37,104 nucleotides of DNA from JAAYGT01 sp050252075 (lineage in GTDB: Bacteria; Pseudomonadota; Gammaproteobacteria; Burkholderiales; Burkholderiaceae_B): contig JBFWLP010000023.1 of the NCBI GenBank assembly GCA_050252075.1, positions 1 to 37,104 on the forward strand. Direction: 5' to 3'. A program made the translations under genes and the position numbers. Shown in pieces: positions 16,359 through 24,914 of the stretch; positions within the stretch are counted from its first letter, which is position 1; each line of letters starts with the position of its first letter. The notes beneath the pieces are model-generated. The model ran no database searches. It saw nothing but the letters and a program-made list of their open reading frames with translations, and was not told where the DNA came from.

Positions 16359-16628
16359 ATGTCTGTAGCAAATATCAGTAAATCTGAAATCGTTTCCCAG
16401 TTTCAACGCGCCCAGGGCGATACCGGTTCGCCCGAAGTGCAGGTGGCTTTGCTGACCGCCCGCATCAACGAACTTACCGAGCACTTTAAAGCCCACAAGA
16501 AAGATCACCATTCGCGTCGCGGTTTGTTGCGCATGGTCAGCCGCCGTCGCAAGCTGCTCGACTACCTGAAAGGTCGCAGCCCCGACTCCTACCGTGCGCT
16601 TATTGAAAAGCTCGGTCTGCGTAAGTAA
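16359..16628 (+). CDS. rpsO: 30S ribosomal protein S15
   Basis: An 89-residue ribosomal protein that binds the three-way junction of 16S rRNA early in 30S assembly. The full family pattern is present: GDTGSPEVQVALLTARI, LTEHFKAHKKDHHSRRGL and RRRKLLDYLK. The length is exactly the usual 89 residues from the ATG at 16359. pnp follows 89 bases later, the conserved rpsO-pnp pair. Confidence 0.97.
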   Translation: MSVANISKSEIVSQFQRAQGDTGSPEVQVALLTARINELTEHFKAHKKDHHSRRGLLRMVSRRRKLLDYLKGRSPDSYRALIEKLGLRK

Positions 16629-16654
16629 TGTCCGGGGCTGGTTCCCCGTGATAC

Positions 16655-16699
16655 AACCGTGCATGCAGCGATTCAACGCGCCGTGTGCACGGTTTTTTT
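16655..16699 (+). terminator. Hairpin with T run between rpsO and pnp
   Basis: AACCGTGCA (16655-16663) pairs with TGCACGGTT (16686-16694), a 9-bp stem with a 22-base loop, followed by TTTTTT. It resembles the partial terminator found between rpsO and pnp in E. coli. It would let part of transcription pass into pnp, and it may also be an RNase III entry point. Confidence 0.65.
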
Positions 16700-16717
16700 A
16701 TTGTAAGGATACTGTTA

Positions 16718-18877
16718 ATGTTCAATAAAGTAACGAAATCGTTCCAGTACGGCCAGCACGCAGTCGTGCTGGAAACGGGTGAAATTGCCCGACAGGCAAC
16801 GGGTGCAGTGGTTGTCTCTGTTGATGATACGGTCGTATTGGCGACTGTGGTGGCACAAAAAACGGCAAAACCCGGCCAGGATTTTTTCCCCCTTACCGTT
16901 GACTACGTCGAAAAAACCTATGCCGCTGGTCGTATTCCCGGCGGCTTTTTTAAACGCGAAGGCAAGCCTTCCGAAAAAGAAACACTGACATCGCGTCTTA
17001 TTGATCGCCCGTTACGGCCGCTCTTCCCCGAAGGCTTCTACAACGACGTGCAGGTCATTATTCACACGTTGTCGGTCAACCCCGAAGTTGATCCCGATAT
17101 CCCCGCCATGATCGGCGCCTCGGCCGCATTGGCCATTTCAGGCATTCCGTTCAACGGGCCCATCGGCGCCTGCCGTGTGGGCTACATCGACGGCAGCTAT
17201 GTGCTCAACCCCAGCAGCAGCCAGCTGAAAACATCCCAAATGGATCTCGTGGTCGCGGGAACGGAAGCGGCTGTACTGATGGTTGAATCCGAAGCCCACC
17301 AGCTTACCGAAGAGGTCATGCTGGGTGGCGTGGTGTATGGCCACGAGCAAATGCAGGCGGCCATCAATGCCATTCACGATCTGGTGGCTGAGGCCGGCAA
17401 ACCCGAGTGGGACTGGCAACCGGCTACCCGTAACGAAGCGCTGGTGCGGGCCGTTACAGCGGCCGCCGAAGAAGGTCTGGCGGCTGCCTACCAAATTCGC
17501 AACAAACAAGAGCGCACCACAAAGTTGCGCGAAGTGTATGCCGACGTCAAGGTGAAACTTGCCGAGCATGCGGCAGCCAAAGAAGAGCCGGTCCCCGACA
17601 GCGTCGAGGTCGACAACATTATGTTCGATCTTGAATCGCGCATTGTGCGTGGCCAGATCCTGAGCGGCGAGCCCCGTATCGACGGTCGCGACACCCGCAC
17701 CGTTCGTCCCATCAGCATTCGGCTGGGCGTGTTGCCCCGCGCGCACGGCAGCGCCCTGTTCACGCGCGGTGAAACACAGGCCTTGGTTGTGGCTACCCTG
17801 GGTACCCGCCAGGACGAACAAATCATCGACTCCATCATGGGTGAATCCCGTGACCGGTTCATGATGCACTACAACATGCCGCCGTTCGCCACCGGCGAAA
17901 CCGGCCGGTTTGGTGTGCCCAAGCGCCGCGAGATCGGGCATGGTCGCCTGGCTAAACGTTCCCTCATTCCGCTGCTGCCCGCTGCCGAAGATTTCCAGTA
18001 CACCATTCGTATCGTGTCTGAAATTACCGAGTCCAACGGTTCCTCGTCCATGGCATCGGTGTGTGGTGGTTCGCTGGCCATGATGGACGCCGGTGTGCCT
18101 GTGGGCGACCACGTGGCCGGTGTGGCCATGGGCCTTATCAAAGAGGGCGGCAAGTTCGCTGTGCTTACCGACATTCTGGGCGATGAAGATCACCTGGGCG
18201 ACATGGATTTCAAGGTGGCCGGTACTGCCAAAGGCATCACCGCCTTGCAGATGGACATCAAGATTCAGGGCATCACCAAGGAAATCATGCAGGTGGCCCT
18301 GGCTCAGGCGCGCGAAGGCCGCTTGCATATTCTTGGCAAAATGAAGGAAGCCATCGATGGGTCGCGCACCGAGTTGTCGGAATTTGCGCCGCGTATGCTC
18401 AGCCTGAAGATCAATCCCGAAAAGATTCGCGATGTGATCGGTAAAGGGGGCGCAACAATACGCGCCCTGACCGAAGAAACCGGCACGCAGATCGACATTG
18501 GCGAAGATGGCACCATTACCATTTCCAGTGCCGACCTCGACAAGGCCCGCGAAGCAGAGCGCCGCATCAAGGAACTCACTGCCGATGTGGAAGTGGGCGA
18601 GGAGTACGAAGGTCCGGTACTTCGCCTGCTTGATTTTGGCGCTATCGTTCAAGTGCTGCCCGGTCGCGACGGCCTGCTGCACATTTCCGAAATTGCGAAC
18701 TATCGCATTGCCAATATCAACGACGTGCTCAAGGTGGGCCAGGTTGTTCGCATCAAGGTTATTGAAGCCGACGACAAAGGGCGTTTGCGTTTGTCCATGA
18801 AGGCTATCGGTGGTATCGAAGCGCAGGGCGGTCCTGCGGGTCCGGCCGCTGTGGAGTCTGCGGGCGACAATGAATAA
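16718..18877 (+). CDS. pnp: Polyribonucleotide nucleotidyltransferase (PNPase)
   Basis: A 719-residue 3'-5' phosphorolytic exoribonuclease, a core of the RNA degradosome. Two RNase PH domains (about 10-225 and 310-535) flank a helical domain. GRIPGGFFKREGKPSEKE and the second-core FGVPKRREIGHGRLAKR and MDAGVPVGDHVAGVAMGL are intact. KH domain (IRDVIGKGGATIRALTEETG, near 570) and S1 domain (GEEYEGPVLRLLDFGAIVQVLPG, near 630) follow. TAAGGA lies 8 bases before the ATG. In E. coli pnp is autoregulated through RNase III cutting of its leader; the hairpin at 16655 makes a similar scheme possible. Confidence 0.96.
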   Translation: MFNKVTKSFQYGQHAVVLETGEIARQATGAVVVSVDDTVVLATVVAQKTAKPGQDFFPLTVDYVEKTYAAGRIPGGFFKREGKPSEKETLTSRLIDRPLRPLFPEGFYNDVQVIIHTLSVNPEVDPDIPAMIGASAALAISGIPFNGPIGACRVGYIDGSYVLNPSSSQLKTSQMDLVVAGTEAAVLMVESEAHQLTEEVMLGGVVYGHEQMQAAINAIHDLVAEAGKPEWDWQPATRNEALVRAVTAAAEEGLAAAYQIRNKQERTTKLREVYADVKVKLAEHAAAKEEPVPDSVEVDNIMFDLESRIVRGQILSGEPRIDGRDTRTVRPISIRLGVLPRAHGSALFTRGETQALVVATLGTRQDEQIIDSIMGESRDRFMMHYNMPPFATGETGRFGVPKRREIGHGRLAKRSLIPLLPAAEDFQYTIRIVSEITESNGSSSMASVCGGSLAMMDAGVPVGDHVAGVAMGLIKEGGKFAVLTDILGDEDHLGDMDFKVAGTAKGITALQMDIKIQGITKEIMQVALAQAREGRLHILGKMKEAIDGSRTELSEFAPRMLSLKINPEKIRDVIGKGGATIRALTEETGTQIDIGEDGTITISSADLDKAREAERRIKELTADVEVGEEYEGPVLRLLDFGAIVQVLPGRDGLLHISEIANYRIANINDVLKVGQVVRIKVIEADDKGRLRLSMKAIGGIEAQGGPAGPAAVESAGDNE

Positions 18878-18897
18878 AAGTCACCCGGTGTAAACTG

Positions 18898-18927
18898 AAA
18901 AAGCCAGCATTTCTTGCTGGCTTTTTT
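18898..18927. terminator. Bidirectional terminator between pnp and tRNA-Leu
   Basis: AAAAAGCCAGCA-TTTCT-TGCTGGCTTTTTT is symmetric, with an A run before and a T run after a 7-bp GC-rich stem. It can end pnp transcription on the plus strand and tRNA-Leu transcription on the minus strand, 19 bases past the tRNA. Confidence 0.85.
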
Positions 18928-18945
18928 CTTGTCTATTGATTTCAC

Positions 18946-19031
18946 TGGTGCACCCAGCCGGAATCGAACCGGCACGGCCAAAGGCCGAGAGATTTTAAGT
19001 CTCTTGCGTCTACCAATTCCGCCATGGGTGC
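18946..19031 (-). tRNA. tRNA-Leu (anticodon TAA)
   Basis: The minus strand reads GCACCCATGGCGGAATTGGT and on, with acceptor GCACCCA/TGGGTGC, anticodon stem AGAGA/TCTCT around CTTAAAA (anticodon TAA), a class II variable arm CGGCCTTTGGCCG, T-loop GGTTCGATTCC and encoded CCA at 18948-18946. Length is 86 bases. Confidence 0.95.
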
Positions 19032-19221
19032 AGCGAAATTAATTTAGCTGTTAAGCTAAGCAACTCGGCATACTACCACGATCAGAAAGCAGTGTGGAAA
19101 AATACGTATTGATAAATGGTTGCAAGGTTGATTGTGCACGGGCCTGTGACCGAATACACTGCAGCGCCACAGTCGCCCGGCTGATGGGCGCTTCCTTGCC
19201 AAGTTTCACTTTGGAGTCTTA

Positions 19222-20142
19222 ATGACCTTGCCTTCGTCACGCTACGATTATTCTTTTGACCCGTCTGATGACAGTACCGCGTCGCGCGTCTGTCGCCTGG
19301 TCGGTCAGGGGCGACAAGTGCTGGAGCTGGGGTGCGCGGCAGGTGCCATGTCGGCGGTCATGACGCATCACTACGGATGCAGCGTAACCGGGGTGGAGTA
19401 TGATCCGGCCGCTGCGGCTGAAGCGAAGCAGCATTGCGCGCAAGTACATGTGCTGAGTCTGGACGAGCCCGGCTGGGAGGCCGCGCTGGTGCCTGCCGTC
19501 TTTGATACGGTGGTTGCCGCTGATGTGCTGGAGCATTTACGCGATCCGCATGCGTGCCTGCGTACGTTGCGTGCCATCTTGCCGGCCGACGGGCAGCTGG
19601 TCGTTTCTGTACCGTCGCTGGCCAATAGCGGGGTTTTGGCCGGGCTGCTGTTGAACCGCTTTGATTACTGCGAGGTAGGTTTGCTGGACCGTACCCATAT
19701 TCACTTTTTCACTACAGCTACTCTGGGTGAGGCGCTGGTGCAGGCCGGGTTTGAAGTTACCGATGTCCAGACGATCGACGCCAGTGACTGGCACCCCGAG
19801 TTTGCCCATTTGTGGAAGGGGCTGCCCGAGGCCTTGCAGGCGTGGCTGAAGCAAAATCCGGCGGGTCAGGCGTTTCAGGTGGTGATGCGGGCTGTACCCA
19901 GCGAGGCCCCGGCGGCGTTTGTCGATCCTTTTCAAGAAAGCCAGCGTGCCTGGCTGAATCAATTCCCTGCATTGCCGAATGTTGACGATAGCACTCTGTC
20001 CGGGGCATCCGAGCCTGCAGCGGCGGCACCTGCTGCATCCAAGGCGTCGGTGGCGCCGGCCACGCCCACCCCGTGGTGGCGGCGATGGTTCGCCGGCCGG
20101 CAAAGCGAAGCCGGTGGCCGATCTGACGCCGATGGTTCCTGA
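19222..20142 (+). CDS. Class I SAM-dependent methyltransferase
   Basis: A 306-residue protein with the SAM-binding motif VLELGCAAGAMS (residues 33-44), the acidic ribose contact VEYDP, and FDTVVAADVLEHLRDP, which is the Methyltransf_23/UbiG-like pattern common in polysaccharide and glycan clusters. The last 70 residues are rich in Ala and Pro and look disordered. The next gene starts 14 bases later and encodes a glycosyltransferase, so modification of a surface glycan is the likely role. The substrate is not known. A SAM-dependent step in lipid or secondary metabolism cannot be excluded. Confidence 0.75.
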   Translation: MTLPSSRYDYSFDPSDDSTASRVCRLVGQGRQVLELGCAAGAMSAVMTHHYGCSVTGVEYDPAAAAEAKQHCAQVHVLSLDEPGWEAALVPAVFDTVVAADVLEHLRDPHACLRTLRAILPADGQLVVSVPSLANSGVLAGLLLNRFDYCEVGLLDRTHIHFFTTATLGEALVQAGFEVTDVQTIDASDWHPEFAHLWKGLPEALQAWLKQNPAGQAFQVVMRAVPSEAPAAFVDPFQESQRAWLNQFPALPNVDDSTLSGASEPAAAAPAASKASVAPATPTPWWRRWFAGRQSEAGGRSDADGS

Positions 20143-20156
20143 CGCCTGGAGCAGCC

Positions 20157-22721
20157 ATGACTGAGCCTTTATCGAAAGATGCGTTGGCACGCCGGTTGGC
20201 TGAGGCGCGGGCGATTGCTGCCGAGCAGCATGCGGGGCGCGAAACCTTGCGTGCGGCGCAGTTGGACGCCTGTGTGCTTCGCACCGTACGGGAATTGCAG
20301 CAACAGTTGCAAGAGGTTTATCGTGAACTTGATCTGGCGCAGGTGCAAGCCAGATCAAACGCCCAACAGTTGCAGCGGGTGACGCAGTCCTTGCCGTGGC
20401 GCCTGTCATGGCCACTACGCGTATGCGTACGGCAACTGCGCCTGTGGCTTGCGCGCCGCCGCCGGCCCGCAGGCGCCGAAGCCCAGGCGGCGCCACTGTC
20501 GTCTGATGCATGGCCGCCGACTGTTCCTGTGCCGGAAGGCCGTCCGGCGGTTTTGCTGATATTGCACGATGATCCGAACGACGATGTGGTCTTTGATGCG
20601 GTTGACATGTGCCGTCTGCTGGCAACCCGCTACACCGTGTGTGTGTGGCTGTTGACCCCGTCACAACGCGCAACCGAACTGGCGGCACTGGCGCACGAGG
20701 TGTTGCTGCGCCCGGCAGGCTATGACGACAGCCACGTCGCCATCCAGGAAATTTATACGCGGCATTCATTCCAGTTCAGTGTGGCGCTTGGTCTGGAAAC
20801 GCGTCCGGTACTGCCTGCGCTGCAGGCCGCCCATTTGCCCGTCGTTGGGGTTGTGCCCGATACCGGGCGTCGGCCGGTATCCCCGACGATACTGCATGCG
20901 TTTGCCTTAGGCAGCCATGTCACCTTGTTTTCCAGCCAGGACATGCTTGATCAAGCCCGGCAGGTAACCCATCTGGTGCGTGGATTGGTCACGGCCCATT
21001 TTGCCTGGGCACCCCATTGCACGGCACATGCCGTATCCGGGCAATCGGCCGAAGACTCTCAAGGCAGCGACGCATCCGCCCCATGGATCCTGCCGGCCGG
21101 AGCGCAACGACTTGTGCTGGGGTGCGGGCCGATCAATGACGACAGCGGCCTTGATTTATTTATCGGTTGCGTTGCAGCCTTGCATCGCCAGGGGCAATTG
21201 CCCGATGACGTACATGCTGTTTGGGTAGGGCAGCCCGACCGTAACCCCGACAGTGAAGCCTGCCTGGCGTTTGCCCTTGGCCAGTTGCAGCGCAGTGGAT
21301 TGCAGAACCGGGTCAGTATCGTTACGCAGCCCTGTGATGACGAACCATTGCTGTCACGAACGGTGGTGCTGGTTTTGCCATCCCGACGCGAGTGTCTACC
21401 GGCGATGACCGTGCAGGCACTGGCGGGGGGAATTCCGGCCGTGTGCTTCGACAGTGCCGGCGGTGTGGCGGCGGCGTGGCGCGACGCCGGCCTGGCAAGC
21501 TTTTGTGTCGCTCCTTATCCCGATGTGGCGGCGCTGGCGGGCCTGTTGGCCCGGCAATTGGGCGACGTTACCGTGCGAGACGCCTGCGGTGCAGGCGCTC
21601 GTCAGTTAGCCGGTGATCGTCTGGGTGACGCGGCCTGCCTGCGGCAGCTCGGGGTGATGGTGCAACAGGCAATGGACATGACGCGTCAGGAGCGCGTTGA
21701 TCTGGCAACGATTTTGGGGTCAACCCGCTTTGCCGCGCACTATGTCGACCCGAGCTGTCCGGCATTGATCACTCGCGAAGCCGTGGCAGGACACTACATT
21801 CGCAGCTGGCGAACCGGGTATGCGCGACGCAAACCGTGTGCCGGGTTTCATCCCGGAGTCTACCAGGTATTGCACTCCGGGCTGCCTGGGCACGGGGACC
21901 CCTTCGCCGATTATCTGCGCCGGGGTGAGCCTGACGGGCCCTGGAACACTCCGGTTATTGCCGTATCCGCACCCAGGCCGGCGACACCCACCACCGCGCG
22001 TACCGCCTTGCACATTCACGCGTATTACCCGGATCTGGTTCCGGAAATGCTGGCGCGACTGGCGCGCAATCTGACAACGCCGGATATCTATGTAACCGTG
22101 AAGAGTGCCGCCGACCAAGATCAGGTGCAGGCGATGCTGGCCAAACACCCAGGAGGGCCGCACACCGTTATGGTCGTGGAAAACAAAGGGCGCGACATTG
22201 GTCCGTTCTTGTCGGCGCTTGGGGCACGGTTGAGTGATCGCTACGATGTGATCGGCCACGTACACACCAAACGCAGTCCGCATATTACTGACCGAGGCAT
22301 GGTCGATGTCTGGCGCCATTTTCTGCTGGAAAACCTTCTGGGGGGTGAGCAGTCGGGCGCCATGATGGACACCATTATTGCTGCGATGCAAACGGATGAC
22401 GCCTTGGGCATTGTATTTCCCGATGATCCTACCCCCTGGGATTGGGATAACAATGTATCGGCGGCGCAACTTTTGGCCGGGCCGCTGGGGGTGGATGCTT
22501 TGCCGGAACAATTCAATTTTCCGGCCGGAACGATGTTCTGGATCCGCGGCGATGTACTGCGCAGGTTTGCAGACCTTGATCTGAACTGGGACGACTACCC
22601 GCTGGAACCGCTAGGGCCCGACGGATCCATGCTGCATGCACTGGAGCGCTTGTTCGGGGTGGTGCCGGCAACCCTGGGGAAGCGGTGTGCCGTCACGTGG
22701 GTAGATGGCGTAAGTCGTTGA
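20157..22721 (+). CDS. GT4-like glycosyltransferase fused to RgpF-like domain
   Basis: An 854-residue cytoplasmic protein with three parts. Residues about 10-65 are Gln/Leu-rich and predicted coiled coil. Residues about 130-510 have a GT-B/GT4 pattern, with LVLPSRRECLPAMTVQALAGG near 401-421 holding the E-x7-E-like donor region. Residues about 617-850 match rhamnan synthesis protein F (RgpF): ALHIHAYYPDL, VVENKGRDIGPFL, DVIGHVHTKRSPH, and FPAGTMFWIR. RgpF-like domains occur in enzymes that build rhamnose-rich polysaccharides. The methyltransferase gene is just upstream; the next gene is convergent, 33 bases away. Its sugar specificity is unknown. Confidence 0.78.
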   Translation: MTEPLSKDALARRLAEARAIAAEQHAGRETLRAAQLDACVLRTVRELQQQLQEVYRELDLAQVQARSNAQQLQRVTQSLPWRLSWPLRVCVRQLRLWLARRRRPAGAEAQAAPLSSDAWPPTVPVPEGRPAVLLILHDDPNDDVVFDAVDMCRLLATRYTVCVWLLTPSQRATELAALAHEVLLRPAGYDDSHVAIQEIYTRHSFQFSVALGLETRPVLPALQAAHLPVVGVVPDTGRRPVSPTILHAFALGSHVTLFSSQDMLDQARQVTHLVRGLVTAHFAWAPHCTAHAVSGQSAEDSQGSDASAPWILPAGAQRLVLGCGPINDDSGLDLFIGCVAALHRQGQLPDDVHAVWVGQPDRNPDSEACLAFALGQLQRSGLQNRVSIVTQPCDDEPLLSRTVVLVLPSRRECLPAMTVQALAGGIPAVCFDSAGGVAAAWRDAGLASFCVAPYPDVAALAGLLARQLGDVTVRDACGAGARQLAGDRLGDAACLRQLGVMVQQAMDMTRQERVDLATILGSTRFAAHYVDPSCPALITREAVAGHYIRSWRTGYARRKPCAGFHPGVYQVLHSGLPGHGDPFADYLRRGEPDGPWNTPVIAVSAPRPATPTTARTALHIHAYYPDLVPEMLARLARNLTTPDIYVTVKSAADQDQVQAMLAKHPGGPHTVMVVENKGRDIGPFLSALGARLSDRYDVIGHVHTKRSPHITDRGMVDVWRHFLLENLLGGEQSGAMMDTIIAAMQTDDALGIVFPDDPTPWDWDNNVSAAQLLAGPLGVDALPEQFNFPAGTMFWIRGDVLRRFADLDLNWDDYPLEPLGPDGSMLHALERLFGVVPATLGKRCAVTWVDGVSR

Positions 22722-22754
22722 TATCCTTTTCATGTTCGCCTATTTTTCCCGGCT

Positions 22755-23705
22755 CTACAGCTTGTTCAGGATGGCGGCTGCCAGTAAGCCTAAATCGCCG
22801 GTAATCGTCAATCGATGCAGGCCCGCTCGTTTGAAGCCGATCAAGCGCGGCAACAGCCATTGCCGGCGTGCCTGGGCGTACAGGTCAAGGGTACGGGTGG
22901 TATTGGCGGGCATTTGCGGGCGCAAGGTTTCAAGGCCTTCAATGATCAGGTCACCGTTATGCCGTAGCTCATACGTGAACAGTTTGCGCAGGCGCGAAGC
23001 CAGCGACGGGCCGTTGGCGGACATGCCGATCAGATTGCCATCATGCTGGCGATACCGGACACCAGGGGTGGGGTCGAAGTGCACGACGCCGCCGATGGCG
23101 GTGGCAACAATATAGGTCCACCAATCGAAAATCACCAAAGAGGTCTCGCTGGGCACCTGTTGCAGGTGCCGGCGCAATGTCTGGTTGAACACCATGGTGT
23201 TTCCGCCCGTGATGTTGCGCATCAGGGCGGTCGCGAACGACGGTGTGCGGCGAAACAGGGGCGAAATACCAAGCTCATTATTTTGAGCGTCAACCAGTCG
23301 GGTGCGAGTGCAGTACAGGGCGGGGAGTGCCGGCTGCTGTCCGGACAGCCAGGCCACCGCACGATGCAGTTTGTCGTCTTCCCAGATGTCGTCCTGATCA
23401 GAATAGGCGTAATAGTCAGCCTGAATGGCGGGGTGATGCACCATCGACAGGAAATTGCGGCTCGCACCCTGTGAAGGACCCTTCAGAATGACCAGTCGCT
23501 CTGCTCCCCAGCGTTGCTGATAACGCCGCAACAGGGCCAGGGTGGCGTCCTGCGAGCCATCGTCAGAGGCCCACACTTTCCAGTGAGGCCAGGTTTGGCG
23601 CTCGAAAGAGTCGAGCTGGTCGGCCAGGTAGCGCTCGCCATTGTAGGTCGCCAGCAAAATGGCGACCGTGGCCGGCATGATGTCTGTGCGTGGTTGGGTT
23701 TGCAT
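22755..23705 (-). CDS. GT2 family glycosyltransferase, rhamnosyltransferase-like
   Basis: A 316-residue GT-A enzyme. VAILLATYNGERYLADQLDSFERQTW at the N-terminus and ASDDGSQDATLALL carry the nucleotide-sugar site, and YSDQDDIWEDDKL gives the metal-binding and acceptor motif. This combination is typical of dTDP-rhamnosyltransferases of O-antigen clusters (RfbF/WbbL type), which agrees with the RgpF-like domain next door; rhamnose specificity remains an inference. The start may be ten codons later at the second Met (MPATVAILL). It is the only gene of the cluster on the minus strand and shares a 243-base divergent region with the epimerase. Confidence 0.78.
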   Translation of the reverse strand: MQTQPRTDIMPATVAILLATYNGERYLADQLDSFERQTWPHWKVWASDDGSQDATLALLRRYQQRWGAERLVILKGPSQGASRNFLSMVHHPAIQADYYAYSDQDDIWEDDKLHRAVAWLSGQQPALPALYCTRTRLVDAQNNELGISPLFRRTPSFATALMRNITGGNTMVFNQTLRRHLQQVPSETSLVIFDWWTYIVATAIGGVVHFDPTPGVRYRQHDGNLIGMSANGPSLASRLRKLFTYELRHNGDLIIEGLETLRPQMPANTTRTLDLYAQARRQWLLPRLIGFKRAGLHRLTITGDLGLLAAAILNKL

Positions 23706-23866
23706 GGCTGTTTCTGATTAACGAATTTTGTCCGGCATGCGCGCCGCGCCGGTTGGCCAATGTGGCAGATGCAAGCCGGCGGTGTCGCGTGGTTTAGGGG
23801 GCGCCGCGTTCTATTGTAGCCATAGCGTGATTTGAATGGCTGACGCCCGTCGCGTAGTTTGTGCGA

Positions 23867-23872
23867 TACAAT
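23867..23872 (+). promoter_or_regulatory. Possible -10 box upstream of the epimerase gene
   Basis: TACAAT in the context GCGATACAATTTG lies 77 bases before the epimerase start, in the divergent gap. No clear -35 hexamer accompanies it. Offered only as the best candidate in the region. Confidence 0.25.
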
Positions 23873-23948
23873 TTGTCCCACTGTATTGAATCTTGCCGGC
23901 CGGCTTGGCTGGTTTCCTCGCCATTACTTATCTGGAAGGTATCCGACG

Positions 23949-24902
23949 ATGAGCCGTCACCTTGTACTTGGCGGATGTGGCTTCATCGGTCGTCATCTGG
24001 CGCTCGCCCTGGCACAACAAGGTGAACACGTCGCCGTTGCCGATATTGTCCCCCCGCCTGCGGCCCTGGCCGAAATCATTCCAGCGTTCCACACGGTTTC
24101 ACCGGAATTCTCCGATTGGTCCTCGTTGCTTGACGCCTACGACGTCATTCATCATTGCGCCTGGAGCACTATTCCCAGAACGGCAAACGAGAACCCGCTG
24201 AAAGATATCGACGACAACCTCAAGGGGCTGGTGCGTCTGCTAGAGGCCATGCGGCCGTTCCCGGGGAAAAGGCTTGTGTTTGCGTCCTCCGGGGGTACGG
24301 TTTACGGGCGCCTGCGCCAAATTCCTGTGCCTGAAGATCACCCGTTGGCACCCATCACCGCTTATGGAGCTTCCAAGGTGTCTGCAGAAACCTACCTTGG
24401 TTTCTACAGGGGGTGCTATGGCATTGATTGCCGTGTGGCCCGAATTTCGAACCCGTTCGGAGCCGGGCAGAACCCGCGTGGCGGACAAGGCGCTGTCAGT
24501 ACGTTTCTGTTCCAGGCCCTTCAAAACGAAGAAATTACCATCTGGGGCGATGGTTCCGTGGTCCGCGACTACATCCATATTGCCGATCTGGTCGCAGGCC
24601 TTGTGCGCCTGAGCGAAGTGTCTTTTCCCGACAACGAAACGCTGCCAGTGTTCAATATCGGCAGTGGTCACGGCGTGTCACTGAACGCCATTATCGATAC
24701 ATTACGCACGCGACTGCAACTGCATCCCCAGGTAACGTATTTACCCGGGCGCGCATTTGATGTGCCTGTCAGCGTACTTGACATCACCAAAGCGGAGTCG
24801 GTTTTGGGGTGGCATCCACGCCTTTCCCTGGAAGAAGGCTGTGCACGTATGCTCAGCGATATCCGCAGTGGCCAGGCCCTGTTCTCCAACCTTTTGAGCT
24901 AA
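23949..24902 (+). CDS. NAD-dependent epimerase/dehydratase (extended SDR)
   Basis: A 317-residue nucleotide-sugar epimerase/dehydratase. GGCGFIGRHLA near residue 8 binds NAD(P); the catalytic serine block FASSGGTVYG and YGASK (Tyr-x-x-x-Lys) follow, with RISNPFGAGQNPRGGQGAVS and WGDGSVVRDYIHIADL, which are typical of UDP-glucose 4-epimerase-like enzymes. The ATG at 23949 has GGAAGGT upstream and gives the standard N-terminus; the frame is open further back but without family support. It probably supplies an activated sugar to the neighbouring transferases. The fused glycosyltransferase starts 12 bases after its stop. Confidence 0.85.
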   Translation: MSRHLVLGGCGFIGRHLALALAQQGEHVAVADIVPPPAALAEIIPAFHTVSPEFSDWSSLLDAYDVIHHCAWSTIPRTANENPLKDIDDNLKGLVRLLEAMRPFPGKRLVFASSGGTVYGRLRQIPVPEDHPLAPITAYGASKVSAETYLGFYRGCYGIDCRVARISNPFGAGQNPRGGQGAVSTFLFQALQNEEITIWGDGSVVRDYIHIADLVAGLVRLSEVSFPDNETLPVFNIGSGHGVSLNAIIDTLRTRLQLHPQVTYLPGRAFDVPVSVLDITKAESVLGWHPRLSLEEGCARMLSDIRSGQALFSNLLS

Positions 24903-24914
24903 AAGATCGCAACA

